Below, piece by piece: positions 11,715-23,151 of a stretch of DNA of 64,000 nucleotides. A program made the position numbers and the translations under genes. The first letter of the stretch is position 1. Each line of letters starts with the position of its first letter. The stretch is taken from positions 13,968,001 through 14,032,000 of the forward strand of contig CAMQGK010000327.1 of assembly GCA_947000775.1 (NCBI GenBank). The letters run 5' to 3'. The DNA is from Pterois miles. Its lineage: Eukaryota; Chordata; Actinopteri; Perciformes; Scorpaenidae. A model generated the notes under the pieces. It was not told the origin of the DNA and did no database searches. It saw nothing but the letters and a program-made list of their open reading frames with translations.

Positions 11715-12425
11715 ATGAGTGTGACAATTGTGATTAATGAAAACTGCTTTAATGCTATTAATTTATTTAACACATCAATGCAATCGATCTGTCTGAGATT
11801 GTAGTGGGCTAGTTTTAAAGCTAGAGAAGAAGATACTGACATCATATCAAACTACAAACCTAAGGAATCCACTGGTACCGACCATGTCATCATGTCACTT
11901 GTCACAAAGGAGGTTAAATAATACTCCACAGTAAAAATTCATTGCCATTTTCAAAGGGGTTCCTTGACCTCTGACCTAAAGATATCTAAATGAAAATGGG
12001 TTCTGTGGGTACCCACCAGTCTCCCCTTTACAGACATGCCCACTTTATGATAATAACATGCAGTTTGAGGCAAGTCGTAGTCAATCAGCACACTGACAGC
12101 TGTTGTTGCCTGTTGGGCTGCAGTTTGCCATGTTATGATTTGAGCATGTTTTTATGTTAAATGCAGTACCTGTGAGGGTTTCTAGACAATGTTTGTCATT
12201 GTTTTTGTGTTGTTAATCGATTTCCAATGAAAAATATATATGTACATTTGCATAAAGTAAGAATATTTGCCCACTCCTATGTTGATAAGAATATTAAATA
12301 CTTGAAAATTCTCCCATTTAAAGGTACATTATGAACAGATAAAAAATAAAAGATGTGCGATAAATTTGTGATTAATCATGGACAATCATGCAATTAATTG
12401 CAATTAAATATTTTAACTGACAGAG
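11715..12425. mobile_element. hAT-like family A copy 2
   Basis: Same family as 62601-63216 in the same orientation: 'gagattgtagtgggct' near 11796, the 'tttcaaaggggttccttgacctctgacc' segment near 11945, 'gacagctgttgttgcctgttgggctgcag' near 12095, and 'gtgattaatcatgg' near 12368. It ends at ACTGACAG. This is a nearly full-length but diverged copy. Confidence 0.85.
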
Positions 12426-13014
12426 GCACAGCAAAAAAAAAAAAACATCACTGACATTCATTAAAATATCTAATTGACCGTTTCATTGACTCTCTTTTTC
12501 TTAGAAAAAGATCAATGTACAAAACATTTGCAAATACGTAAACTATCTTTCAAAATTTTCTATTGTATTTCTTTAAATGTCAATCTTTTTTGTAGTTCTT
12601 GACTGTCGAGTTCTCTATAATGTTTGGTAGTTAAATATTGTTAAAAGCCAGTGATTTCAATAAGGGATAGGATTCGTCAATAACAGATTCCCATTGGATG
12701 CTATCAATCACTAATCTTAGAGGACACACATATTAAATATGCCACCTCTTTATTGCTTAATAAGTTCAGTTTCTCTTCTACCATCCGAATATGTTTTATA
12801 TCTCGATGATCCTCTCTGAGAAGGTGACTAGCACTGAAGGTTTGTGAGCAATTGACTGTGCTTTTATAGGATCAGTAGGTGTGTGTATGTCTCTAATAAA
12901 TTACACTAAAATTGGTGAAAAATACACCTCGCAAAGGATGATGCAAATCAGGACCCTACCTAAAAAAGCAGCATGTTTATTCAATATAGATTTGTCGATT
13001 CAACGCTCTGTGCA

Positions 13015-13016
<2 letters not shown>

Positions 13017-13078
<62 letters not shown>
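13017..13078. repeat. (GT)n microsatellite
   Basis: About 31 uninterrupted GT units. Apparent Val-Cys reading frames here are repeat artefacts. Confidence 0.98.
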
Positions 13079-13079
<1 letters not shown>

Positions 13080-13525
13080 TGGGGACAAGAGTGGGGGTAT
13101 ATGGAAGAACACAGGCCTCACACAGGGGATAGGTGCTAAAATATACAGTGAGAAAAACTCAGTGCGAATGTGACAGCTGAGCAATAGGGTGGATACGGAG
13201 GAGTTGTGTTTTGTAGACAATAACAATCTATTTTTACTATCAGTAGTGGTGTATATTTTCATATCAGAATACAAATGTATGGTCTGAAATAAAGGGTTTT
13301 TTGACATGGTTTTATTTTTGCTCTGAAAGTACTGCACATCCTCCAAATCCTTTGCATTTTTCTTCTGCCAAAGACTTACAGTATAATCACAAAGAAATGT
13401 GAAGGTATAATAAAGTATGAAAACAAATATTTCTGTGCTTACATACACTGTATAAAATTTCTCTGATTTTCCTTTCCTTTTATCTTGTCAGTTTCTTCTG
13501 CATACTTCCTAACGCTCCTAAAGTA

Positions 13526-13531
13526 AACACA

Positions 13532-13573
<42 letters not shown>
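13526..13573. repeat. (CA)n microsatellite
   Basis: CA repeat with one early CAAACA interruption. Confidence 0.97.
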
Positions 13574-13575
<2 letters not shown>

Positions 13576-14078
13576 GAGCGAAGAGGCAGCCTCTCAATTA
13601 TCAACCTCTCTCCACTCCTCTCAACACCTCATGTTTCTCTGGTAATGACTGGATTAAAGCTCTGATTAAGATGCACTTAACCCATAAACAGCAGTCCCCA
13701 TTCACATACCAACGAAAAGCCAATTAAAGAGAGCCGGGACTTCAATTAAGACTGACAAAGGCCAGACAATATCAGAGGTTTGGTGGGTGAGGGGGAGGAG
13801 GGACGAGATGTGTCACTTCAGCTTCTGCCAAGAGCAAAGATTGGGGTCAGGACATAAAAGTAGTATCATCAGATTCTGGGGTGATAATACTTTTGACCTT
13901 TTTTTTTGGATAAACAGGGCAGATTTAAGTGGCTAACACAAGAATAAAAGCACAAAATGGGTCTAGGAGTGAAAGTAAAAGTACTGTTGGTTGTAATTAT
14001 TGGAAAATATTACAGCAGTTTGAATTACTCAAAGTTTTCACTGTGTCTGTCTCATTAATGACTTACAGTGATTTGGCA

Positions 14079-14630
14079 TTAAAGGGATAGTTCAGGTGTT
14101 CTTAAGTGGGGTTGTACAGGGAACTTATCCATAGTCAGCGTATTATGCACAGTAGACGACAGTCGGCACACCCCCAGTTTGGAGAAGCAGACAAGAGTTA
14201 CCACACAGAACCAAAGCAATGTACTGCTGTGGACAGGGCCGGCAGCAAAATGTACTTTAGCCATCTAAAATAAAGCCTCACCTAAAAAAAAAAAAAATCA
14301 GTTTCAAAGTATAAACACCTCTACTGAAGTGTATATTTATGACTATTTTCACCAGTCTACCTTGCCATGTTTCCAACAGGGAACTGAAGCTGTTATTTAT
14401 GCAACCAAACTAAACAAAAAAAAAAACTGTAATTTTACCTCACAGGACATGAGAGTTGCTGCTGTCTGCTGCTGCCTCAATCACTTAGTTTGTTTGTGCT
14501 ACTGTGTGACTTTGGTTAGTTCAGATTCAAGCTGGTGGTGTGCCGACTGTCATCTACTGTAGGTAACACACTAACTATGGAAAAGTACCACATACAATCC
14601 CACTTCAAAACACCCAAACTATCCCTTTAA
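14079..14630. mobile_element. TTAA-flanked MITE with long terminal inverted repeats
   Basis: The left end TTAAAGGGATAGTTCAGG and the right end (reverse strand) TTAAAGGGATAGTTTGGG begin an inverted repeat of roughly 90 bp. It extends through 'aagtggggttgta', 'cttatccatag' and 'gacagtcggcacacc'. The TTAA ends suit a TTAA-targeting superfamily such as Kolobok or piggyBac (inference). No transposase is present. A fragment of one end recurs at 54623-54700. Confidence 0.82.
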
Positions 14631-15769
14631 GCAAAGTTGGATTCTGTTGTTTGGTGAGCACTGGCTGCATTTTTTAATTGAATGATGGTGAGCTTTTAAT
14701 GCTAGATTTGTAGGTTTTACCAAGATACTTAAGACTGTGTCTTAAATGTGAAATGTGTCAACTCCTAAATTTGAATTTGACAAGAAGATAATTAACAGAG
14801 TGTAAATATGAACCAAGGTAAATGCCAAACATCTAGAAACCACCCAGACATGATTATGTCTGTTTACCTGCTTAGTTTTTGATTTTTTTTTTTTTTTTTT
14901 TTTTGTAGTGGTAAACAAGGGATTGTAAATTGCAGGGACTATTGCCTTCCCAGCAGTTACCAATTCAGACGGGCATCTTTACTTCCAAACTTCTAAACAA
15001 AGCCGATTAATTAACTCTCAGGCTTATACCTCTGAACCATAAAGAGCTTACAAATTACCTTGGGGGAAGTGATTACAACCATGGAAAACAATAAATCAAT
15101 CAATGAATCTAATGAAGCCTGCGTGCCGTCGCTGGCATCTCGCTCTTACTCCCTGTCATCTGTGGAATAACAATGGGGAAAGAGGGAGATCATAGTTAAA
15201 TTGTTAATCATAATGTGATACCACAGTCAGCAGATTCCCCATATGAGGGAAAAAAACATGCTCGGGGTCCTATTGGCTCAAAGAGAGGACATAATGCAGA
15301 AAATATTCCTTCCACCCCACTGGAGAGAGGGACACTTCCAAACAACACAGACGACGTATTTGTTCTTTTGCTATAGCAGGTTTTGATGCTTTGTTACTGT
15401 CGGATCAGTATACTGATCTAGTAAATCTCTATGTGTGAGAAAAGGCATATTCAGATCCAAGTGTAATGAGAGAATTAGTACATTGCAGTAATTAAGACAA
15501 CAAATAAATCTTGTCTTATAAAGATAATGGGAGAAGGGAAACAGTAAGCCTGCTATATACAGTATTGTCTTAATAACATAATGTGATACTCAGTTGAAGC
15601 CTGTAGGGGTTAATTTCACAGGGAGGTCAGAGGTCAGCTAAAGAAAAAACAGCCTTGCAGTGGTAGATATGCGATGGCTTGCTCAGCAGCGCTTCAACAG
15701 GGAGGGTGTTTGTCACTTTGACCTGCCTCCATCTTATTTTGTAACTCAACCTCAGTACATGTTAAAGGC
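14631..15769. other. Intergenic, non-repetitive
   Basis: No gene recognised. It contains a 20-base T run at 14885-14904. 15000-15350 has balanced, unique-looking sequence that would be worth aligning to other fish as a possible eomes control region; nothing in it proves function. Confidence 0.4.
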
Positions 15770-16250
15770 TTTTAAAGGGTGTGGCCCGGTAGGCAACTCC
15801 AATGTCTGAAAAGTGAAGCCAATGCAGGAGTGCTTTAAACATGCATTCTTTCTAATAGCCAGCAGAGGGCGACTCCTCTGGTTGCAAAAAATAAGGTTGA
15901 TTATATAGAAGTCTATGAGAAAATGACTCTATTCTCACTTGAATTGTTACCTCAGTAAACATTGTAAACATGAGTTTATGGATGTGGCTACTTTGTGACT
16001 GACAGGTTGCTACCACGGCGTTGTCCAATCTGGGAGCTGTCTGTGTTTTTGTCTTACAACTTTCACAGTTTTTCAGTTCATGAAAGTTAATTACAACCCT
16101 TTTGGTTGTCTAAAAATGTCTTATTCAGCGTTCAATTCCACTTAGCTCCATCTTCTTGTGTCACTTCTGGTTCCAAAATACCAAGATGGCTTGAGGCTTC
16201 ACAAAATGGCAGTCCACAAACCAGTGGGTGACATCACGGTGATAATGTCT
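15770..16250. repeat. Dispersed repeat ('aagtgaagccaatgc' family)
   Basis: It begins with TTTTAAAGGGTGTGGCCCGG and 'gtctgaaaagtgaagccaa', contains 'agccagcagagggcgactcctctggttgc', and ends with 'ccaagatggcttg...cacaaaatggcagtccacaaacca...gacatcacggt'. These phrases recur in many fish genomes; a short relative is at about 47690-47790. The class was not determined. Confidence 0.65.
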
Positions 16251-18589
16251 ATAGCATGTACCTATCATGGCCTTAAATGTATCAGTATGTCCAAGGATCA
16301 ACTTGATTTTATCAAGGCAATAGCTCATTACTGTGACCTGAAACTGACAGACATTGACTGCTTGGAGGGGCTGACACTGGCAGATTGCTGGGCAGAAACT
16401 CTTAACAGTACAGACTGGGTGATAACGAGGAAGTGCTCTAAACAGACCCTAATTGGTCCTGGCCTGAGACTTTTGCAACTTCCCATTCAGATAAGTGATT
16501 TTGGGAGTCATGAGTCTTGGCTGAGGAAAGCCTCTAGGAAGATGAATCTCGTGTGTGAAGTTGTGATCAGGGTGACCTGGCAGGGGTGGGCTCAGTCACT
16601 TTATCATCAGTGAAATGGTATGTTCTCTTGTAGCAAAGACAGAAGAAATAAGCAATGTTGTACTTGAACAAATTTCAAAAGACTGGACTGGGCTGGGACC
16701 ATAAGCTTGTCCTTTGCCTTTGTCGAATGCCATCATAAGAGCAGTGTCACTGTCAAGTTGTTACAACTGTTGCTCCACTAGTGACTCACCAGGTGATACC
16801 TCAGATTCCTCTGAGGCTCCTGTTCTATTAAATTTAAGAATCCAAAACTAAAAGTCACAAATGCCTGCAAGCTAATGGTAGGTTTAACCATTACCATAAT
16901 TCTGCTCCTCTGGCCAGATCTCCCCTGAAAAAGACATCCTTAATCTCAACAGGACTAATTGGTTGATAAAGGTTAAACAAATAGGACTTGATCCACCTCT
17001 TATATTTGTGAAGCGATATTCAGAGAGATAGCCTTCAGTATAGAGTCATGCAAACAGGATCTCATTAGCAAATGCAAATGAGAAAACACCAAATCTTCGC
17101 GGAGAGGCAGAAGTGTATCTCCATGGGATAGCTGGAACATGACAGCTCACCAACCGCCCCCACGCTGAGCACCAAATGTGATGGTCCGCTCCTGCTGCTA
17201 CTCTTAACAGGATGTAGGACCAAACCATAAATGTAAGCGTAGGGGGGAGATAAGGAAGTGGGTCACTGGAGGCCTTCACCTTCTGCTATTTGAAGCCCTG
17301 CTGTATCCCAGTGGTATTTATCAGTGAGTTCTAATGATACGTATGTTACTGTTTATAGAGTGAGAAAAAGAGATTTCAGTTGTCTTCAAATACTAAACTC
17401 TTCAAGTTTGTTTGAGCATAAAAGTTTTGTTTTGATCTGGCAAGAAAAACTTTGCACAAATCAAGTCTGTTCCTTATGCACTGGTAACTAATTAACAAAA
17501 GGGAGTAAAAAATGAGTTGTAAAAATTTAAATTACAAATGTTCATATATTGGCCGTGATTTTTCTTTTTTTTTTTTTTTTACAAAACTTGCACGATCCTC
17601 GTCGTATGCAAATCACATCACAAAAGGGGAGAACATATTTGTGGTTTTCTGCACGACCTGTGAAGGCAGCTGAGGACAGAAAGCTGAGATTACATTCAGT
17701 TGAAGTGATAATTAATTAGGTTTGTATGTCTGTAAGTTGTCGAGAGGGCATTTCCCATGAAGTGAGAAAGGCAAACCCTTAGAGCCAATCAGAGCTCTTG
17801 TCTGAGAGCGTGTCTGTCGTGACATCACAAGCTGCGGCGGGCAGAGTTCCTGCCGTGGCTTCAGACCAACAGACCTTCTGCTGCCAGCAGGGTGGCAGTG
17901 GCCTAGGGCAGGGCAGTGATGGCCAGGTCACCAGCTTTTTCCTCCTGCCTGGCATGAGCTCTGCGGGAGGGGTGGCCGGCAGGATGGCAGGATATCAGAA
18001 ACAGCCCTTTAGATGTGTCAAAAAGCAGGCACAGCTAGGGGAAGCTGCTCATCGAGCGTGACAGAAAGGAGAGCGAGGCCATTATACAGACAGGCTGCCC
18101 AATGAACATGATAACCAAACAGCCTTGTGTGATGTATAGTGGTTCGTTTTGGTATATTTGTGATAATGACAAATTGTATATTTCCGTCATTGCAGAGAGT
18201 GCTAGTCTATCCCTGAGCGTATTTAAACAAGTGCTGAAAGGTTTATTTTGAAGATCCCCCCCAGACATGGTTTAAGACAGAAGAATGCTCTACCTTGAAT
18301 AATAATGTATCTGATATGCTTTTTTTTCCACAAAAAAAGTTCAATTACCTTGTGATTCTGTCTTTCTCATCAAAAAATATTGCTTATTTGAAAGGTTAAA
18401 TTAGACACAAGATGCCTCCTGCTTGACTGGAAACTCCTCTCTCAGTGTGTGGGGATGTGCTGCAGATCTCAAGTTTCCACATCACACTTGTAACGCCACA
18501 TATCGGACCACGGTTGGTACCAAACTTGTGATGACACAAAATCATGCCTGCACATACCAGTGTTGCATTCAGGTTTTAAGCTGCTAAAT
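16251..18589. other. Intergenic with an open stretch and octamer motifs
   Basis: The plus frame stays open to 16613, giving a nominal 151-residue frame whose first part is repeat sequence. It matches no family that I know and I do not call it a gene. ATGCAAAC (17048-17055) and ATGCAAAT (17072-17079) are POU-octamer-like sites 24 bp apart. A T-run lies at 17563-17580. Confidence 0.4.
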
Positions 18590-19030
18590 GCCAAATTGAG
18601 AGCATATCTACTGCCTGTCAACGGCTCTCAACATGACAATGGCTGAGCTGGCGGCTCGCAGCTAATGGTGCTAATAGTGCAAACAATGGCGACAGTTTTG
18701 ACAGTGTTTACTTGAAACCTGGAACTTGAGGTAGGTGCAACACTCCCTGAATGATGCCATCAGTCAGGACGGCTTTATCAGCTGTAACCGTGCTGAGAAC
18801 AGTGCAGAGTGGCAGCCGTGAGCTTGTCATTGGGGCACACTCACTTGCACTAACATGCACTAAAAGTATGCATAGCCAGCCCGGCTGTGTCAAAGAAGGT
18901 CTGAGTACAACACACACAGAAGGACTTCATTCTCTGCCTAGGTAGACATTACTCCTCTATATCTTATACATGGCAAATAGTTGTTTGCAACTATATTAAT
19001 GTTCTGGATGTCAAATAGAGCACCTTTAAG
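18590..19030. repeat. Dispersed repeat family D, copy 1
   Basis: Aligns by eye with 45395-45838. Shared phrases are 'aacatgacaatggctgag', 'gctaat...gtgcaaacaatggc', 'acatgcactaaaag', 'tagacattactcctctatatctt' and 'gcacctttaag' at the end. No coding potential is conserved between the two copies. Confidence 0.8.
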
Positions 19031-21060
19031 CGCAGATTTAATTTCCCCTTCAGCAGTTTGACGGCCATCTCCTGTCAAACTGCATATACATCATTCAGCA
19101 CGGTAAAGCTCAGACATCCAAGAGAAGTCACAATAAGAAAACTCATGTTTGACTGGAGGTGGGAAGATATTTCTGAAGGAAAGAAAGAAGCATTCTGAAA
19201 GGTAAATGCAGGAAATGTTTACATGCGTAATGTGTCAGTGAGTGTGCCAGCCCCAACACTGCTGGAACAAACAGAAGCTTATATAGAAAGTGCAAACGAA
19301 ACTTTTCAGCACACTTCAACGCGTTCACATCTCTGACTCACTGGTTTTACCATCAGTGCATGTGACTGTATGCATTTGTGTGTCAAATGGGTAGTTTGCT
19401 AAATAATGAAAAAGAAAGCTAGAGGGGAAGAGGGCAGAGAGTTTAATGTCCTTGGATTACAGTCTAGTGCAGACTGATAATTGAGAGTAAACATTTGATT
19501 ACATTCACCTGTACATTTACATACAGTGATAAATAGACTGATACAAGAATAACGGCACAAAAAAGTCTGTCATATAGTTGGGAAAGGGGAAACAGGCAAG
19601 CAGGGGGAATTACTTCTATGTCAAGATACATTTAGGAGCACTGAAACCACATGTGCACACTAAGATCTGTGACCGCTTACTTTATATTCATGACTTCCTG
19701 AAATAGTCAAACAACTCAATCAGTTTATCAGCACAATCAGCAGAGGTGTATTATCTTTAGACTGTTTGCTGCTCAAACAGTTTACTCAAAGGGTTGATTT
19801 GTCTTGTTTGATGTGCAATATGTTTATTTCAGAGGTGGCAATCTGCTTCATTAATCCTCTCACTGTCTTTATCATGTAAACTTTTCTCCAAGCACAAAGC
19901 AGCAGCAGCTGAGCATCGTCTGGTCTTGAGAGAAAAGCCGGCCTTTAAGACTATTAACGGTGCCCCATTACCACAGCGATCAGCATCATTTAAAGTCTGA
20001 ATTTGGTTTCCTTTGAACTGAATAAGTAGAGAGGAGAAAACAGTCTGATGTGAGTCCCTTTAAGAGCCAAAATGATGTCTGAATTATTTGCGACAAGCGT
20101 ATATATACTGTATACCTTTTTATTGTGAAGAATCACAGAAAACAAGAGATTCACTAGTCTATATGAGATTTGAGATCACTTGTTGAATTACTCACAGATA
20201 TTTAAACATAACATAATTTTTTCTTTCATGTTGTGTTGTATAATGTATTCGTCATGTGAGGCTCTGTACAGACTGTGGCAACAAATTTCTTTGGAAAAAG
20301 ACAATAAAGAATCAATCTATCCATCTACTATTCACTTTTTTCAGCTCAGTGATGGCAAAATCACCAAGTAGCAATGCAAAACTCTCTCATGACAGTTCCT
20401 TTTCATGCTTTGGCGGCTCCTCTGGTTGTGGCTCTTCACTCCTCATCACCATTAGGATTGATAGGATCCCATTGATTTGTTTATCTGTACTTCTTGAACC
20501 ATACAGCCAAGTTTCAATCATGACAGGTTCCATCTGTGCAGCTATTGACATGAAAACTGAAGAATTGTGAATAATTTGTGTCTTATTGTCAGTAAGGTAC
20601 ATTTATTTTCCATGCTCTCATTTCACAGTCTAACACATTTTGGACATCATGTTATAGTAGGTAAAGTATTAAGTCTGTCTCTCTATCTGAATTTAATTAG
20701 CAGCAACTTTCATGTCATTGATTTCATTCATTTTTAAGGCTAATTTTGTGGTTGGCTATAATCTTGTGACCAGCTCCAGAACTTATGAATCTGTCTTGAA
20801 CTCTTTCTGTTAAAACATGAGACTTTTTGTAGACATCACTGTTAATGACAATGAAAATACACCATGAGGTCGCCATAAACTCTGCACTATTGACCCCCAC
20901 AGACACACTGATGGAACCGTTACTCTGCTGATGTCTTTGTGAGGATGATGAGATGAATGTATTGGGAGAAGCAGCCTCGCTGGTATACACCTTGGCTGTG
21001 ATGCCCCTCCCCTGGAGATCAGAGGAGAATCTGATAATAGGCTGCTATCTGTGCGTCATG
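19031..21060. other. Upstream flank of eomes
   Basis: No gene recognised and few repeat signatures. 19840-20020 and 20990-21110 have balanced composition; the latter lies just upstream of the inferred eomes first exon. No TATA box at a convincing distance was seen. Proximal regulatory function is inferred from position only. Confidence 0.4.
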
Positions 21061-21119
21061 GCCACACGGAGAGAGCAGCGGTGAAAGCGGGAGTGCGCCT
21101 TTACGCGCTGATCAGTCCT

Positions 21120-21287
21120 CCTACACATGGCTCAGGCTTTACTTTTTACTCCCTCCTCAGCCTCAAACACAACATGATGTCCTGTACTGGTATGGCGCAT
21201 TGACGTTGCCTACGTTTTTACTTAGCTGAAATTACTCCCCTGTGCTGAACTTGATTTCCAAATGGAAACAGGAGGGAGAATCGCTTG
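21120..21287 (+). other. eomes: Probable eomes 5' UTR exon
   Basis: A strong donor (TTG|GTAAGT) at 21288-21293 precedes two good acceptors, at 22390-22391 (CCTTTCAG) and 22454-22455 (TGCTCCAG). Either would join a leader exon to the coding exon at 22628. An ATG at 21262 opens a short frame that ends at the junction without entering the Eomes frame. The exon's 5' limit is not determinable. Splicing is inferred and not shown. Confidence 0.45.
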
Positions 21288-22627
21288 GTAAGTTTATATT
21301 TTTGGATATATATTTCTAGGTGGGATGGGCCTGTAAATTTGAATGCTCGCGTTATTGTGACACTAAATATTTATTTGATTTAACATTGTAATAAATTAGA
21401 ATATTACAGGCCTCAAAATAAAACTGCAAATTAATTCATCCAGTGAAATTATTTACAGGGAGCAACATGCAATAATTTTGTCTATACACAGATTTATTTG
21501 TATTCCTTTATTCTTGGATCGTTTTACATGTGTGTGTTGTTTCTCACATTGGACTGTCTGAACTAAGAAACATCACAGGTTTCTTCAAACGGAAAAAATA
21601 ATTGGCTATTTCCCCTTTTTCACGTCGGATATCCCGTTGGGACACTGAGCCGCATCAGAATTGAATGAATGCAGATTCATTAACTCTGAATAATAATATA
21701 GGATTAGCAGCATCCCGTCTATTGCATAGACAGCTACATCTGTACATTTTTTTTTAAATTACCTCTTTATGCTTCCACAAAGAAATGTTTATGAAGCTAA
21801 ATATTAACCGTATGTGTTTTGTGAAGATGTGGGCATAAATAGCACAATTTGTTTTCACTGAAACATTTGCGGTTTACATCGGATTCTCTCAAAAACAAGA
21901 CTCGTGGGCGAGTTTTCGCTTCAGTTTTTGCCTCCACTACAAATCTGTGCATCAGCCTACTTCAAGTTTGTCATATGGTTTACAAGAAATTACCTGGAGG
22001 CGATTCTCCTCCAATATCACCCAAATTCAATAAAGGTGACCACTTCACCTAATTTATTTTTGATCTGGTCAGTTGTATTAGTTACAAATTATATCTCGAA
22101 TTCTAATAAAATTAGGCTTTATGACTTATTTATTCCACTGAATTTAATGTGACAATTCTGGTATGATTTTTAAACAGAGAAAAATAATTGAAAGGGAAGG
22201 GAGGAGGATATGCCAAAGATGACGTTTTTCACTGGTTTTTAACACGACAAAGAAATGCATTTATTCAAGTTTTGATTGACTTCACAGCCACACCCTGATA
22301 CTCCACGAAGATTTGCCCTGCTTTGATATGATGATGGTCCCTTTACACCATCTCATTGTATTTTTGTTGCCACTTTTATTAGGCCTTTCAGTGGTTGGTG
22401 ACCCAGGTAGCCCAGTACCTGCAGATGATTTAACCATACTCTGTTTCTGCTCCAGAATCCAGACTTCAGTGGATGCTGGCAGAAGAAGTTGTTCTCAGAA
22501 GACACCTGGCATTTAATAAAATACAGTTTTAGTGATACTGGAGGGGGGATAAGATCCCGGAAAAGAGCAGTCTGAACTTGGATCAAAGAAAGCCATCGAC
22601 CCCTGTGATCAGACAGGAAAAGCAGCC

Positions 22628-23151
22628 ATGCTCGGCGGTGAAGGGGAGAGCAGCACCTTCTCTTCCACGAAGGAAGCAGCGGACGACAGCCGCAAGTCTC
22701 CGGTTGTGGATGGGGACGATCCGGCTGCTGGCAGCAGGTACACAGAGCACGGGATGGGCGCTGACCGCTACTACATCCCTCCTACGGTTTCTAAACAAAG
22801 TCCAGAAACACCGAACCCCTGCTCATTCATCCCTTATACCCCCAGTGGGACGGTTTACACCCCGTCCAGCGCTGCCAGGTACCCCTCATCTCTCCACTTG
22901 GGCTCCGTGTTGCCTCCCGCGGGGTTTTCTCCCTCCACCGCCGGACGCAGTCACTTCAGCCCTGCTTACCAGCTCGGGCAGAGTCCCGGCTGCCTCTACC
23001 CGCCCTACAGCAGCTCAGGCTCGGCTCTCAGCAACATTACTCTCCCCGCTGCCGGGCCGGGGATGAGGGCCCAGGTGTACCTCTGCAACCGGCCACTGTG
23101 GCTCAAGTTCCATCGGCACCAGACCGAGATGATCATCACCAAGCAGGGCAG
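22628..23151 (+). CDS. eomes: eomes coding exon 1
   Basis: Encodes residues 1-174 plus two bases. It covers the Ser/Pro/Tyr-rich N-terminal region (ADRYYIPP, YTPSGTVYTP, LPPAGFSPS) and the start of the T-box. The donor is CAG|GTGAGA at 23152. Confidence 0.95.

Noticed and set aside
12881..13448. Frames rich in Val-Cys or Thr-His repeats
   Set aside because: They are translations of the (GT)n/(CA)n tract at 13017-13078. The same applies at 34412-34487, 45166-45229, 49894-49943 and 52863-52908.
22578..23066. 162-codon frame overlapping eomes exon 1
   Set aside because: It is an alternative frame over GC-rich coding sequence. The frame from 22628 carries the T-box and splices correctly.
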